Both the position numbers and the translations under genes were made by a program. Shown here one piece after another: positions 9,421 to 16,840 of a stretch of DNA of 64,000 nucleotides. How positions within the stretch are numbered: the stretch's first letter is position 1; every line of letters begins with the position of its first letter. Origin of the DNA: Pseudomonas fluorescens (GTDB lineage Bacteria > Pseudomonadota > Gammaproteobacteria > Pseudomonadales > Pseudomonadaceae); the NCBI RefSeq assembly GCF_902497855.1, contig NZ_CABVHU010000007.1:124001-188000 (forward strand), given 5' to 3'. The notes under the pieces were generated by a model. The model searched no databases, was not told the DNA's origin, and saw only the letters and a list, made by a program, of their open reading frames with translations.

Positions 9421-9445
9421 AACAGAGGTTTTCATTGCACCGACT

Positions 9446-9491
9446 GGCCCCTTCGCGGGCAAGTCGAATCGTCGCACCGCCGCTCCCACAG
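9446..9491. repeat. Single REP-A, interrupted variant
   Basis: CTTCGCGGGCAAG, then TCGAATCGTCGCACCG, then CCGCTCCCACAG: the same opened palindrome as at 2033-2080, differing at one or two bases. Confidence 0.75.
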
Positions 9492-9537
9492 GGGATCTTC
9501 GGTGTTCACACAGTCTGTGTTTCACCCGAGATCTTCT

Positions 9538-9640
9538 GATCGTTCCCACGCTCCAGCGTGGGAATGCCTCAAGGGACGCTCCGCGTCCAGTGACGCGGAG
9601 CGTCACGGGCTGCATTCCCACGCAAAGCGTGGGAACGATC
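9538..9640. repeat. REP-B element, copy 1
   Basis: A second repeat family, unrelated to REP-A. Outer arms GATCGTTCCCACGCT ... AGCGTGGGAACGATC are inverted; the inner part has ACGCTCCGCGTCC and GACGCGGAGCGTCACGG. Other copies are at 24622-24725 and 37618-37727. Confidence 0.88.
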
Positions 9641-9655
9641 AACAGATCCAAATCC

Positions 9656-10711
9656 TTACTGGATTTCTTGCGGCGTCACGATCACCCAGTTCTTGTCCGC
9701 CGTCACCGGCAACCCTTCCTTGGCCTGGGCCGCGGCGTTCTTGGCCATCATGCCTTGGATCTGGGTCATGTACTTGTCCTTGCGGTTGACCCACAGGTGG
9801 ATGCCACCCTTGGCCACGTCGACGCCGTGAAACAGCATGTAACCGTCGCTGGTTGGAGTATCACCGCCGACCAGCACCGGTTTTTTCCACTCGTCGATGT
9901 AGGTCAGGATCGCCGCTTGCTTGCCGGCCATCCAGGTCGCCGGTGTCCACAGGTAGGGGGTCAGTTCGAGGTCGAGATTGGCTTTCTCGTCATACTTGCC
10001 GGCGGTGATCTGCTTGCGCGCCGTGGTCAGCTCGCCGGTCTTGGGGTCCTTGAGCAGCATGGTCACGCCGATCACGTTCTGCGGCTTGACGTTGTAGCCA
10101 TACTGCGGATCAGACGCGACCATGCGCACCAGTTCTTCGGAGGCGGCGGTCATCACGTAGACCTCGATGCCGTTCTCCATCAGCTTGGCGTAGAGCTCTT
10201 TCTGGCCAGTGAAGATCTTCGGCGGATTGACGTCGATGGTCTTGACCACGTCGCCTTCGTAATGGGTGCTCGGCACCGGTTTGCCGGACGCCATCAGCTC
10301 GTCGACATAACCCTTGAGCTCCTTGAGCGTAAAGCCGGAGAACACTTGGGCGACCCATGGATAGCAGACCATGTCGTCAAGTTCGCAGAGGCGATAGTAG
10401 TAGCTGAACAGACTTTCCTTGTGTTCGGCGGTGTCTTTGAACGGAATCAGTTTCAGGGAGGGGTCGAGTTTGTCGCGAGTGATCAGGCCTTTGTTTTCCA
10501 TGAACGGCAGCAACGACTCTTCAAGGTCGTAGCGATAACTGGTGTTGTCCATGTCGAACACCGCGTAGTTGCCCTTGTTGGCGTTGGCGGCGATCATCGC
10601 GTCCAGCGCCTTGGCCTGATCAGCTGGCCAGTGTTTAAGATCCGTGGCGAGTGCCTGGCCGGCAAGGCCCAGGCAAAGTGCTGCAACCAGAAATTTCGGT
10701 GCAAATCTCAT
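9656..10711 (-). CDS. pchP: Periplasmic phosphorylcholine phosphatase (HAD superfamily)
   Basis: PchP removes phosphate from phosphorylcholine, releasing choline for use as carbon, nitrogen or osmoprotectant. The 351-residue protein begins with a signal peptide ending in LAGQALA. HAD motif I is VFDMDNTSYRYD (Asp53 and Asp55 of the precursor), motif II is in YVMTAASEELV, and motif IV is VLVGGDTPTSDGYML. The large cap insert between motifs I and II agrees with P. aeruginosa PA5292. Start chosen at 10711, where CAGGGAGATTTG precedes ATG; a longer frame lacks this. In P. aeruginosa the gene lies near choline genes, but here the divergent neighbour is a cystine symporter. Confidence 0.85.
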   Translation of the reverse strand: MRFAPKFLVAALCLGLAGQALATDLKHWPADQAKALDAMIAANANKGNYAVFDMDNTSYRYDLEESLLPFMENKGLITRDKLDPSLKLIPFKDTAEHKESLFSYYYRLCELDDMVCYPWVAQVFSGFTLKELKGYVDELMASGKPVPSTHYEGDVVKTIDVNPPKIFTGQKELYAKLMENGIEVYVMTAASEELVRMVASDPQYGYNVKPQNVIGVTMLLKDPKTGELTTARKQITAGKYDEKANLDLELTPYLWTPATWMAGKQAAILTYIDEWKKPVLVGGDTPTSDGYMLFHGVDVAKGGIHLWVNRKDKYMTQIQGMMAKNAAAQAKEGLPVTADKNWVIVTPQEIQ

Positions 10712-10952
10712 CGTCAAATCTCCCTGATTCAAAGAGATCGACGCTAACAAATAAGTGTGACACTCCTCGCCTGCCAACGACCGCCAACGTGCCTATCGCG
10801 TCAGCCGCATTCCTGAAAGCGACATCTTCTTATTCCAAAAACGACAGTATTCAGACTTTTTTGATATTAATTCATTAGATATCAAGCTGTTAGGCTTGCC
10901 GGTTCGCAGCTGCCCCGGAAGGTGGCTGGCACAAGTCTTTATCGGAGTTTTC
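10712..10952. other. Divergent intergenic region pchP / tcyP
   Basis: About 240 bases. The stretch 10825-10885 is unusually A/T-rich for this window (TTTTTTGATATTAATTCATT) and precedes the symporter gene, so it is the likely promoter region. CysB binding would be expected for a cystine importer but I cannot identify a reliable site. No coding potential seen. Confidence 0.4.
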
Positions 10953-12344
10953 ATGAATCTGCCGCTGATCCTCAATCTGCTGGTGTTCCTCGCCTTACTG
11001 TTCGGTCTGGCACAAACCCGCCACTCCACTTGGAGCCTGGCGAAAAAAGTCCTGCTGGCGCTGACGCTGGGCGTGGGTTTTGGTGTCGCGTTGCACACGA
11101 TTTACGGTGCCGGCAACCCGGTGCTGAAGGCCTCGATCGGCTGGTTCGACCTGGTGGGCAACGGTTATGTGCAGTTGCTGCAAATGATCGTGATACCGCT
11201 GGTGTTCGCCTCGATCCTCAGTGCCGTGGCCCGTCTTCACAACGCTTCGTCGCTGGGCAAAATCAGTTTCCTGACCATCGGCACGCTGTTGTTCACCACC
11301 GCCATCGCCGCGCTGGTCGGTATCGGCTTGACCAACCTGTTTGGCCTGACCGCCGAAGGCCTGGTGGCCGGCACTCAGGAAATCGCCCGGCTGCAAACGA
11401 TCCAGACCGACTATGCCGGCAAGGTCGCGGACCTGAATGTGCCGCAGCTGTTGCTGTCGTTCATCCCGCAAAATCCGTTCGCCGACCTGGCGCGGGCCAA
11501 ACCGACTTCGATCATCAGCGTGGTGATCTTCGCTGCGTTCCTCGGGGTCGCGGCGCTGCAACTGCTCAAGGATGACGTTGAGAAAGGTCAGAAAGTGATC
11601 AACGCCATCGACACCCTGCAAGCCTGGGTGATGCGTCTGGTGCGCCTGGTGATGAAGCTGACCCCGTATGGCGTATTGGCGCTGATGACCAAGGTGGTCG
11701 CCGGCTCCAACCTGCAGGACATCATCAAGCTCGGCAGTTTTGTCGTGGTGTCTTATATCGGTCTGGGCCTGATGTTTGTGGTGCATGGCGTGCTGGTCTC
11801 GGCCGCCGGGATCAATCCGCTGCGCTTCTTCCGCAAGATCTGGCCTGTACTGACGTTTGCCTTCACCAGCCGTTCGAGTGCCGCGACCATTCCGCTGAGC
11901 ATCGAAGCGCAGACCAGCCGTTTGGGCATTCCACAGTCCATCGCCAGTTTCGCCGCCTCGTTCGGCGCGACCATTGGCCAGAATGGCTGCGCCGGTCTGT
12001 ACCCGGCGATGTTGGCGGTGATGGTGGCGCCCACCGTGGGCATCAACCCGCTGGATCCGCTGTGGATCGCGACCCTGGTGGCGATTGTGACGCTGAGCTC
12101 GGCCGGGGTGGCCGGGGTGGGTGGCGGCGCGACGTTTGCCGCGCTGATCGTGTTGCCGGCGATGGGGTTGCCGGTGTCATTGGTGGCGTTGCTGATTTCG
12201 GTCGAGCCGCTGATCGATATGGGGCGTACGGCGCTGAATGTCAGCGGGTCGATTGCGGCGGGGGCGATTACCAGCCAGGTGATGCAGCAGACGGATAGAG
12301 AGTTGCTGGGTGCGGATGAGCATTCGGAGCTGGCGCACGCTTGA
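10953..12344 (+). CDS. tcyP: L-cystine:sodium/proton symporter, TcyP family
   Basis: An inner-membrane dicarboxylate/amino acid:cation symporter (DAACS) of 463 residues, the same length as E. coli TcyP (YdjN). Multiple hydrophobic helices are evident from the first 25 residues on. Family landmarks are [33 protein letters not shown] (the serine-rich re-entrant loop, here SRSSAAT), [20 protein letters not shown], and the second hairpin [17 protein letters not shown], which distinguish the cystine branch from glutamate carriers. Start at 10953 chosen because ATCGGAGTTTTC precedes it. Substrate cystine (and possibly selenocystine) is inferred from family. Confidence 0.88.
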   Translation: MNLPLILNLLVFLALLFGLAQTRHSTWSLAKKVLLALTLGVGFGVALHTIYGAGNPVLKASIGWFDLVGNGYVQLLQMIVIPLVFASILSAVARLHNASSLGKISFLTIGTLLFTTAIAALVGIGLTNLFGLTAEGLVAGTQEIARLQTIQTDYAGKVADLNVPQLLLSFIPQNPFADLARAKPTSIISVVIFAAFLGVAALQLLKDDVEKGQKVINAIDTLQAWVMRLVRLVMKLTPYGVLALMTKVVAGSNLQDIIKLGSFVVVSYIGLGLMFVVHGVLVSAAGINPLRFFRKIWPVLTFAFTSRSSAATIPLSIEAQTSRLGIPQSIASFAASFGATIGQNGCAGLYPAMLAVMVAPTVGINPLDPLWIATLVAIVTLSSAGVAGVGGGATFAALIVLPAMGLPVSLVALLISVEPLIDMGRTALNVSGSIAAGAITSQVMQQTDRELLGADEHSELAHA

Positions 12345-12362
12345 TCGGCGCCTGATAGATCG

Positions 12363-12453
12363 CTTTCGCTGGCAAGCCAGCTCCTACAGGGGTTGTGTCG
12401 TTCGCAAAAGACGCGATCAATACACATTCTGGAGCTGGCTTGCCGGCGAAGCT
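12363..12453. repeat. REPIN between tcyP and folA
   Basis: Left arm TCGCTGGCAAGCCAGCTCCTAC, right arm GGAGCTGGCTTGCCGGCGAAG with one change. It separates convergent genes and ends two bases before the folA stop codon. Confidence 0.85.
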
Positions 12454-12454
12454 T

Positions 12455-12967
12455 TTAAGCTTTTTCCCACACTTCAAAGTTGTAGGCTGGCTTATCCCCT
12501 TCCGCCGGATTCGGCACATTCGACACCAACTTCCACTGCCCCGCATCAACCTCCGGAAACCACGCATCCCCTTCCGGGCTCAACGCCACACGCGTCAAAT
12601 ACAGCCGATCCGCCTGCGCCAATCCCTGGGCATACAACTGCGCCCCACCAATCAACATCACCTCATCGACGCCCTGCTCGTTCGCCCATGCTTGTGCGCG
12701 AACAATGGCGGCCTCCAGCGACGGATACACCTCGGCGCCTTCCAGCACCAGATCCGCCTGACGGCTGACCACGATGTTCAACCGGCCCGGCAGCGGGCGA
12801 CCGAGGGAATCCCAGGTCTTGCGCCCCATGATGATCGGCTTGCCGAGGGTGGTGGCCTTGAAATATTTGAAATCCCCCGGCAAGTGCCAGGGCATGCTGT
12901 TGTCGACGCCGATCACACGGTTTTCACCGAGGGCTGCGATCAGGCTGAGGGGAAGTGATTTAGTCAT
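12455..12967 (-). CDS. folA: Dihydrofolate reductase
   Basis: FolA reduces dihydrofolate to tetrahydrofolate with NADPH and is the target of trimethoprim. The protein is 170 residues. The active-site segment MPWHLPGDFKYFK has the catalytic Asp; GRKTWDSLGRPLPGR is the cofactor loop; EVMLIGGAQLYAQGL carries the conserved GG. Start at 12967 (MTKSLPLSLIAALGENRVIG) gives the family length; the longer open frame upstream overlaps the divergent gene. thyA, whose product makes the dihydrofolate substrate, lies 12 kb further on. Confidence 0.97.
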   Translation of the reverse strand: MTKSLPLSLIAALGENRVIGVDNSMPWHLPGDFKYFKATTLGKPIIMGRKTWDSLGRPLPGRLNIVVSRQADLVLEGAEVYPSLEAAIVRAQAWANEQGVDEVMLIGGAQLYAQGLAQADRLYLTRVALSPEGDAWFPEVDAGQWKLVSNVPNPAEGDKPAYNFEVWEKA

Positions 12968-13052
12968 GCCGGCGAGGATACCAGAGCCTCCCGTACCCCG
13001 ATAAGCGTCACAGCGGTTATGCTCACGACTCAATTGAGCGACGGGATGCCGC

Positions 13053-14423
13053 GTGACTGAACTGAATAACCTCTGGCTGACGGAAACCATTCGCCTGCGC
13101 GAAGAACACGCCGGCCCCCTGGATGATCTGGAAGCCAATCGACTGGCCCGTGCCGCGGGCGGCGACCTGCCGACCCGGATTCAACACCGGGCCCTATGGC
13201 TGGCCGAGCGTGACGGACTGACCAATGCCCTCCAGCACTGGCTGCAAGGTGCACGACTGGCGCTGATCGTCATGGCGGTGCTGGCCGTGGTCAGCGGCGC
13301 CGGCCTGGCATTTGCCGCGCTGGGGGACGGGCAGACGCCGGTGAATGTGTTCTGGGCCCTGGGCAGTCTGCTCGGGCTGAACCTGATTTTATTGCTGAGC
13401 TGGGCGCTGGGCCTGGTGTTTGCCGGTGAACACGGCGCAACGCTGGGACGCGTGTGGCTGTGGCTCAGTGAAAAACTCGCCCGCGATGCCAAGGCGGCGC
13501 AACTGGCGCCGGCCCTGCTGCTGTTACTGCAACGACACAAACTCAATCGCTGGGCGCTTGGCGTACTGGTCAACGGCTTGTGGTTACTGGCGATGCTCAG
13601 TGCCTTGGTGATTTTGCTGATGCTGATGGCGACCCGGCGTTACGGCTTCGTCTGGGAAACCACTATTCTCGGTGGCGAAACCTTCGTCGCCATGACCCAG
13701 GCCCTGGGAGCACTGCCGGCCCTGCTCGGGTTCAGCGTGCCCACCGTGGAGATGATCCGCGCCAGTGGCGATGCCGCGCTGAATATCGAAAGCGCCCGCC
13801 AGGCCTGGGCGGCGTGGCTGGTGGGGGTGCTGCTGGTCTACGGTGTATTGCCGCGCTTGCTGCTGGCGCTGTTCTGCCGCTGGCGCTGGAAAACCGGCCA
13901 GGCAACCTTGCAGCTGGATTTGAACCTGCCTGGCTACGCCCAATTGCGCGAACGACTGATGCCCACCAGCGAACGGCTGGGCATCAGCGATGCCGCCCCG
14001 GAACACCTGCACCAGATTGAAAACGGCAGCAGTGACCTGCCGAGCGATGGCGCGTTGCTGGTGGCAATCGAGCTGGACGATCAACGCCAGTGGCCGCCAC
14101 AACTGCCGAAAACCGTGAGCAACGCCGGCATCCTCGACAGCCGCGAATCCCGCCACAAACTGCTGGAACAGCTGAGTCGATTCCCCCCTGCGCGCCTGGC
14201 TATCGCTTGCGATCCGCGCCGTTCGCCGGATCGCGGCAGTCTGGCACTGATCGCCGAACTGGCTCGCGGCGCCAGCGCCACCCGCGTCTGGCTGCTGCCA
14301 GCGCCGCCCGGCGAAGCGCTGGATGCCGCGCGCCTCGGCGACTGGCACGTGGCATTGCAACAGCTGGACCTGCCGTTCGCCGACAGTGCGCCGCTGAACT
14401 GGCTGGAGACCGGTCATGACTAA
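13053..14423 (+). CDS. DUF2868 membrane protein
   Basis: A 456-residue protein with a GTG start (AGCGACGGGATGCC upstream). It opens with a charged segment (about 1-65), then four hydrophobic segments at about 68-90, 99-123, 167-192 and 250-275, then a large soluble C-terminal domain of about 180 residues. Between segments 3 and 4 is TTILGGETFVAMTQALGALP. This matches the DUF2868 family, whose function is not known to me. The stop overlaps the start of the next gene by eight bases, so the two are translationally coupled; the partner is a DUF3482 GTPase. DUF2868/DUF3482 pairs recur in Pseudomonas, suggesting a membrane receptor plus GTPase module. It is divergent from folA across 85 bases. Confidence 0.8.
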   Translation: MTELNNLWLTETIRLREEHAGPLDDLEANRLARAAGGDLPTRIQHRALWLAERDGLTNALQHWLQGARLALIVMAVLAVVSGAGLAFAALGDGQTPVNVFWALGSLLGLNLILLLSWALGLVFAGEHGATLGRVWLWLSEKLARDAKAAQLAPALLLLLQRHKLNRWALGVLVNGLWLLAMLSALVILLMLMATRRYGFVWETTILGGETFVAMTQALGALPALLGFSVPTVEMIRASGDAALNIESARQAWAAWLVGVLLVYGVLPRLLLALFCRWRWKTGQATLQLDLNLPGYAQLRERLMPTSERLGISDAAPEHLHQIENGSSDLPSDGALLVAIELDDQRQWPPQLPKTVSNAGILDSRESRHKLLEQLSRFPPARLAIACDPRRSPDRGSLALIAELARGASATRVWLLPAPPGEALDAARLGDWHVALQQLDLPFADSAPLNWLETGHD

Positions 14424-15792
14424 GCCCTGGAAACCGCCATTGAAGCTCGCCGTGGTCGGCCACACCAACGTCGGCAAAACGTCGCTGCTACGCACCCTGA
14501 CCCGGGATGTCGGTTTCGGCGAGGTCTCCCATCGACCCAGTACCACCCGCCACGTTGAAGGCGCGCGGTTGTCGGTGGATGGCGAACCCTTGCTCGACCT
14601 GTTCGACACGCCTGGCCTGGAAGACGCCATTGCCCTGCTCGATTACCTCGAACGTCTGGAGCGGCCCGGGGAACGCCTCGACGGCCCGGCGCGCCTGGCA
14701 CGATTCCTTGAAGGCAGCGAAGCCCGGCAACGCTTCGAACAGGAAGCCAAGGTGCTGCGGCAACTGCTGACCTGCGACGCCGGCCTCTACGTGATCGACG
14801 CCCGCGAGCCGGTGCTGTCCAAGTACCGCGATGAACTGGCCGTGCTGGCCAGTTGTGGCAAACCGTTGCTGCCGGTGCTCAACTTCGTCAGCAGCGCCAA
14901 CCATCGCGAACCGGACTGGCGGGAGGCGTTGGCGCGCCTGGGCTTGCACGCACTGGTGCGTTTCGACAGCGTCGCGCCGCCGGAGGATGGCGAACGTCGA
15001 CTTTATGAAAGCCTCGCGCTGCTGCTGGAAAATTCCCGCGAGCAACTGGAGCGCCTGATCGCCGATCAACAAGCCCAACGGCTGGCGCGTGAGCAGAGCG
15101 CGGCGCAGTTGATCGCCGATCTATTGATCGATTGCGCCGCCTGCCGACGCAGCGTGCTGAGCAACGCCGAGCAGGAACAGCGCGCCATCGACGAACTGCA
15201 CAAAGCCGTTCGCCAACGGGAACAACGTTGCGTCGAAGCCCTGCTCAAGCTCTACGCCTTTCGCCCCCAAGACGCGTCGGCCACTGATCTGCCGCTGCTC
15301 GACGGCCGTTGGGGTGACGATCTGTTCAACCCGGAAACCCTCAAGCAACTGGGCGTGCGGGTCGGTGGCGGTATCGCGGCCGGCGCGGCGGCCGGGGCCG
15401 GGGTCGACTTACTGGTAGGCGGGCTGACCCTCGGCGCAGCAGCGCTGGCCGGGGCGATTGCCGGCGGAGCGCTGCAAACTGCCCGTAGTTATGGCAGCCG
15501 GTTGATGGGCAAGATCAAAGGCCAGCGCGAACTGACCGTCGATGACAGCGTGCTGCGGCTGTTGGCGTTGCGCCAGCGACAGCTGCTGCAGGCGTTGAAT
15601 GCGCGTGGGCATGCGGCGATGGACAGCATTCAGGTGGCTACCCCACAGGACAAGACCTGGCGCGAAGGTAAACTGCCCGAAGCGCTGAACAAGGCCCGGG
15701 CGCATCCGCAGTGGTCGTCGCTCAATCCACAGGCGAAGTTGAGTCAGGCGGAAAGGCAGGAGCAGGTTGAGGTGTTGGCGCGGCAGTTGTAA
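14416..15792 (+). CDS. DUF3482 GTPase, partner of the DUF2868 protein
   Basis: A 458-residue protein. An N-terminal Era/Der-like G domain has the P-loop GHTNVGKTSLL (residues 15-25), Thr in SHRPSTTRHVEG as switch I, and LFDTPGLEDA as G3. The G4 site is LPVLNFVSSAN rather than NKxD, so guanine specificity may be altered. A coiled central region (about 190-285, with many Glu/Gln/Arg) follows. Around residues 314-360 lies a glycine/alanine-rich hydrophobic stretch, VGGGIAAGAAAGAGVD then GGLTLGAAALAGAIAGGALQ, resembling membrane-inserting glycine zippers. This build recalls membrane-acting GTPases. Function unknown; coupling to the upstream membrane protein is seen directly in the 8-base overlap. 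Confidence 0.82.
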   Translation: MTKPWKPPLKLAVVGHTNVGKTSLLRTLTRDVGFGEVSHRPSTTRHVEGARLSVDGEPLLDLFDTPGLEDAIALLDYLERLERPGERLDGPARLARFLEGSEARQRFEQEAKVLRQLLTCDAGLYVIDAREPVLSKYRDELAVLASCGKPLLPVLNFVSSANHREPDWREALARLGLHALVRFDSVAPPEDGERRLYESLALLLENSREQLERLIADQQAQRLAREQSAAQLIADLLIDCAACRRSVLSNAEQEQRAIDELHKAVRQREQRCVEALLKLYAFRPQDASATDLPLLDGRWGDDLFNPETLKQLGVRVGGGIAAGAAAGAGVDLLVGGLTLGAAALAGAIAGGALQTARSYGSRLMGKIKGQRELTVDDSVLRLLALRQRQLLQALNARGHAAMDSIQVATPQDKTWREGKLPEALNKARAHPQWSSLNPQAKLSQAERQEQVEVLARQL

Positions 15793-15820
15793 ACGCCGCA
15801 GCAGTTGTGGTGTTTGGGGG

Positions 15821-15867
15821 GCCCTATCGCGGGCAAGTCGGATCGCCGCACAGCCGATCCCGCAGGG
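15821..15867. repeat. Degenerate single REP-A, interrupted variant
   Basis: CTATCGCGGGCAAG, TCGGATCGCCGCACAG, CCGATCCCGCAGG: a third, more diverged copy of the opened palindrome seen at 2033 and 9446. Confidence 0.65.
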
Positions 15868-15888
15868 TCCGTGTCGGTCACAAAACCT

Positions 15889-15988
15889 GGTAGGAGCGAG
15901 CTTGCTCGCGATGGACGTTAACGATGACGAGGGCTGCCTGGGTGAACGCGGCGCCCTTGAGTTGTTCGCGAGCAAGCTCGCTCCTACA
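15889..15988. repeat. REPIN, GAGC/TCGC subtype
   Basis: Arms GTAGGAGCGAGCTTGCTCGC and GCGAGCAAGCTCGCTCCTAC; interior GATGGACGTTAACGATGACG is the same class as the RAYT-flanking copies. Confidence 0.92.
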
Positions 15989-16020
15989 CAGCGAAGAGGC
16001 CGCGCCTCGGTTTCATACAA

Positions 16021-16581
16021 TTACGCACTCAGCAGGCGCACTGCTTTTTCCTTCAATACCGCAAGATCCATCACCGGCACCGACATTTCCTTCGCCTGCT
16101 CATCCCACTGACGCATCCGCAGGCTGATCTCGCACAACGGATCCTGCTCAAACGCCTCAGCTTCTTCAGCGGTCATCACCCCACCCTGATATTCCAGGGT
16201 CCGGCGACTGGCTTCGCTCAAGCGCTCGTAATACCCGGGCTCTTTGAGCGTCAGATAACGCTTGGCCTGGACGTGGTACTCCACCAGCCGCGCCATCCGC
16301 TCGCTGAAGCCTGCGCGCCGCAGGTAGTCCGCACCGAGGCGTTCATGGCTGACTACCCCGAAACCACCCATATTTTCGGCATTCTCGGCGGGGCAGATAT
16401 GGCCAATGTCATGAAAGAACGCCGCCAGTACGACTTCATCATCATAGCCTTCGGCCATGGCCCGTTCGGCCGCCTGGGACATGTGCTCGATCTGCGACAC
16501 CGGTTCGCCGATGTAGTCGCTGTCGCCAAAGCGCTCGTACAAAGCGAACACTTCGGCGATCACTTGCTCGTTGCGTTGCAT
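16021..16581 (-). CDS. PhnZ-like HD-domain mixed-valent diiron oxygenase (phosphonate-associated HDIG protein)
   Basis: A 186-residue HD-domain protein of the class found in 2-aminoethylphosphonate operons. Compared from memory with PhnZ, which cleaves 1-hydroxy-2-aminoethylphosphonate to glycine and phosphate, all key residues are present one position earlier: Tyr23 and Glu26 (PhnZ 24 and 27), His33 (34), His57-Asp58 (58-59), His79 (80), His103 (104), Lys107 (108), Asp160 (161). The Y-x2-E pair separates these oxygenases from ordinary HD phosphohydrolases. ATG at 16581 follows TACTGGGGGAAATCTG. It lies downstream of the phosphonate ABC genes on the same strand, but a partner hydroxylase (PhnY type) is not in the window. 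Confidence 0.8.
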   Translation of the reverse strand: MQRNEQVIAEVFALYERFGDSDYIGEPVSQIEHMSQAAERAMAEGYDDEVVLAAFFHDIGHICPAENAENMGGFGVVSHERLGADYLRRAGFSERMARLVEYHVQAKRYLTLKEPGYYERLSEASRRTLEYQGGVMTAEEAEAFEQDPLCEISLRMRQWDEQAKEMSVPVMDLAVLKEKAVRLLSA

Positions 16582-16605
16582 CAGATTTCCCCCAGTAAAA
16601 CGGTC

Positions 16606-16725
16606 CCGACCCCGTGAACCATAGACACCCTGCCTGCATTCCACCACTTGCACTTTGCAGCCCAGCGTTTGCTCGGCCCGTTCGATCATCCAGTCGCCTA
16701 CCTGCTCGACATACAAGAGACCGCT
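16606..16725 (-). pseudogene. Relic of a phosphonate-associated FAD oxidoreductase (tentative)
   Basis: Directly upstream of and in frame with the HD gene is a protein-like segment, LYVEQVGDWMIERAEQTLGC, followed by KVQVVECRQGVYGSRGR. The (V)VE-x-x-QGVYGS pattern resembles the C-terminal part of the DAO-family FAD oxidoreductase normally encoded between the AEP transporter and this HD gene. Only about 37 residues remain; the family's final 30-40 residues and everything N-terminal are gone, and the segment's upstream edge is a REP arm. The identification is from memory of the family pattern, so it is a hypothesis; it could instead be an N-terminal extension of the HD protein. Confidence 0.45.
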
Positions 16726-16816
16726 ATCGCGAGCAAGCTCGCTCCCACAGGTTTCGAGGTGTTCACAAAATCTGCATCCACCCTAGATCCCCGTAGGAGC
16801 TGGCTTGCCAGCGAAG
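16725..16816. repeat. Mixed REP-A pair at the edge of the oxidoreductase relic
   Basis: Left arm TCGCGAGCAAGCTCGCTCCC belongs to the GAGC/TCGC subtype; right arm GTAGGAGCTGGCTTGCCAGC belongs to the TGGC/CCAGC subtype. Other REPINs in the window normally pair like with like. Confidence 0.8.
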
Positions 16817-16840
16817 AGGCCCTGTCAGCCAATAAAGATC

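Noticed and set aside
9137..9421. A 94-codon minus-strand open frame upstream of the DUF6124-type gene
   Set aside because: No ribosome binding site, no known domain, and the segment is rich in RNA-type hairpins and repeated words. Treated as a leader; kept open as a possibility only.
9656..12344. A choline uptake operon (pchP followed by a BetT-like carrier)
   Set aside because: The divergent transporter has DAACS cystine-symporter motifs ([20 protein letters not shown]) and no BCCT motifs, so the genes are not an evident choline unit.
13139..14630. Long minus-strand frames opposite the DUF2868/DUF3482 pair
   Set aside because: Antisense shadows; the plus-strand genes have a clean overlap, P-loop and membrane segments.
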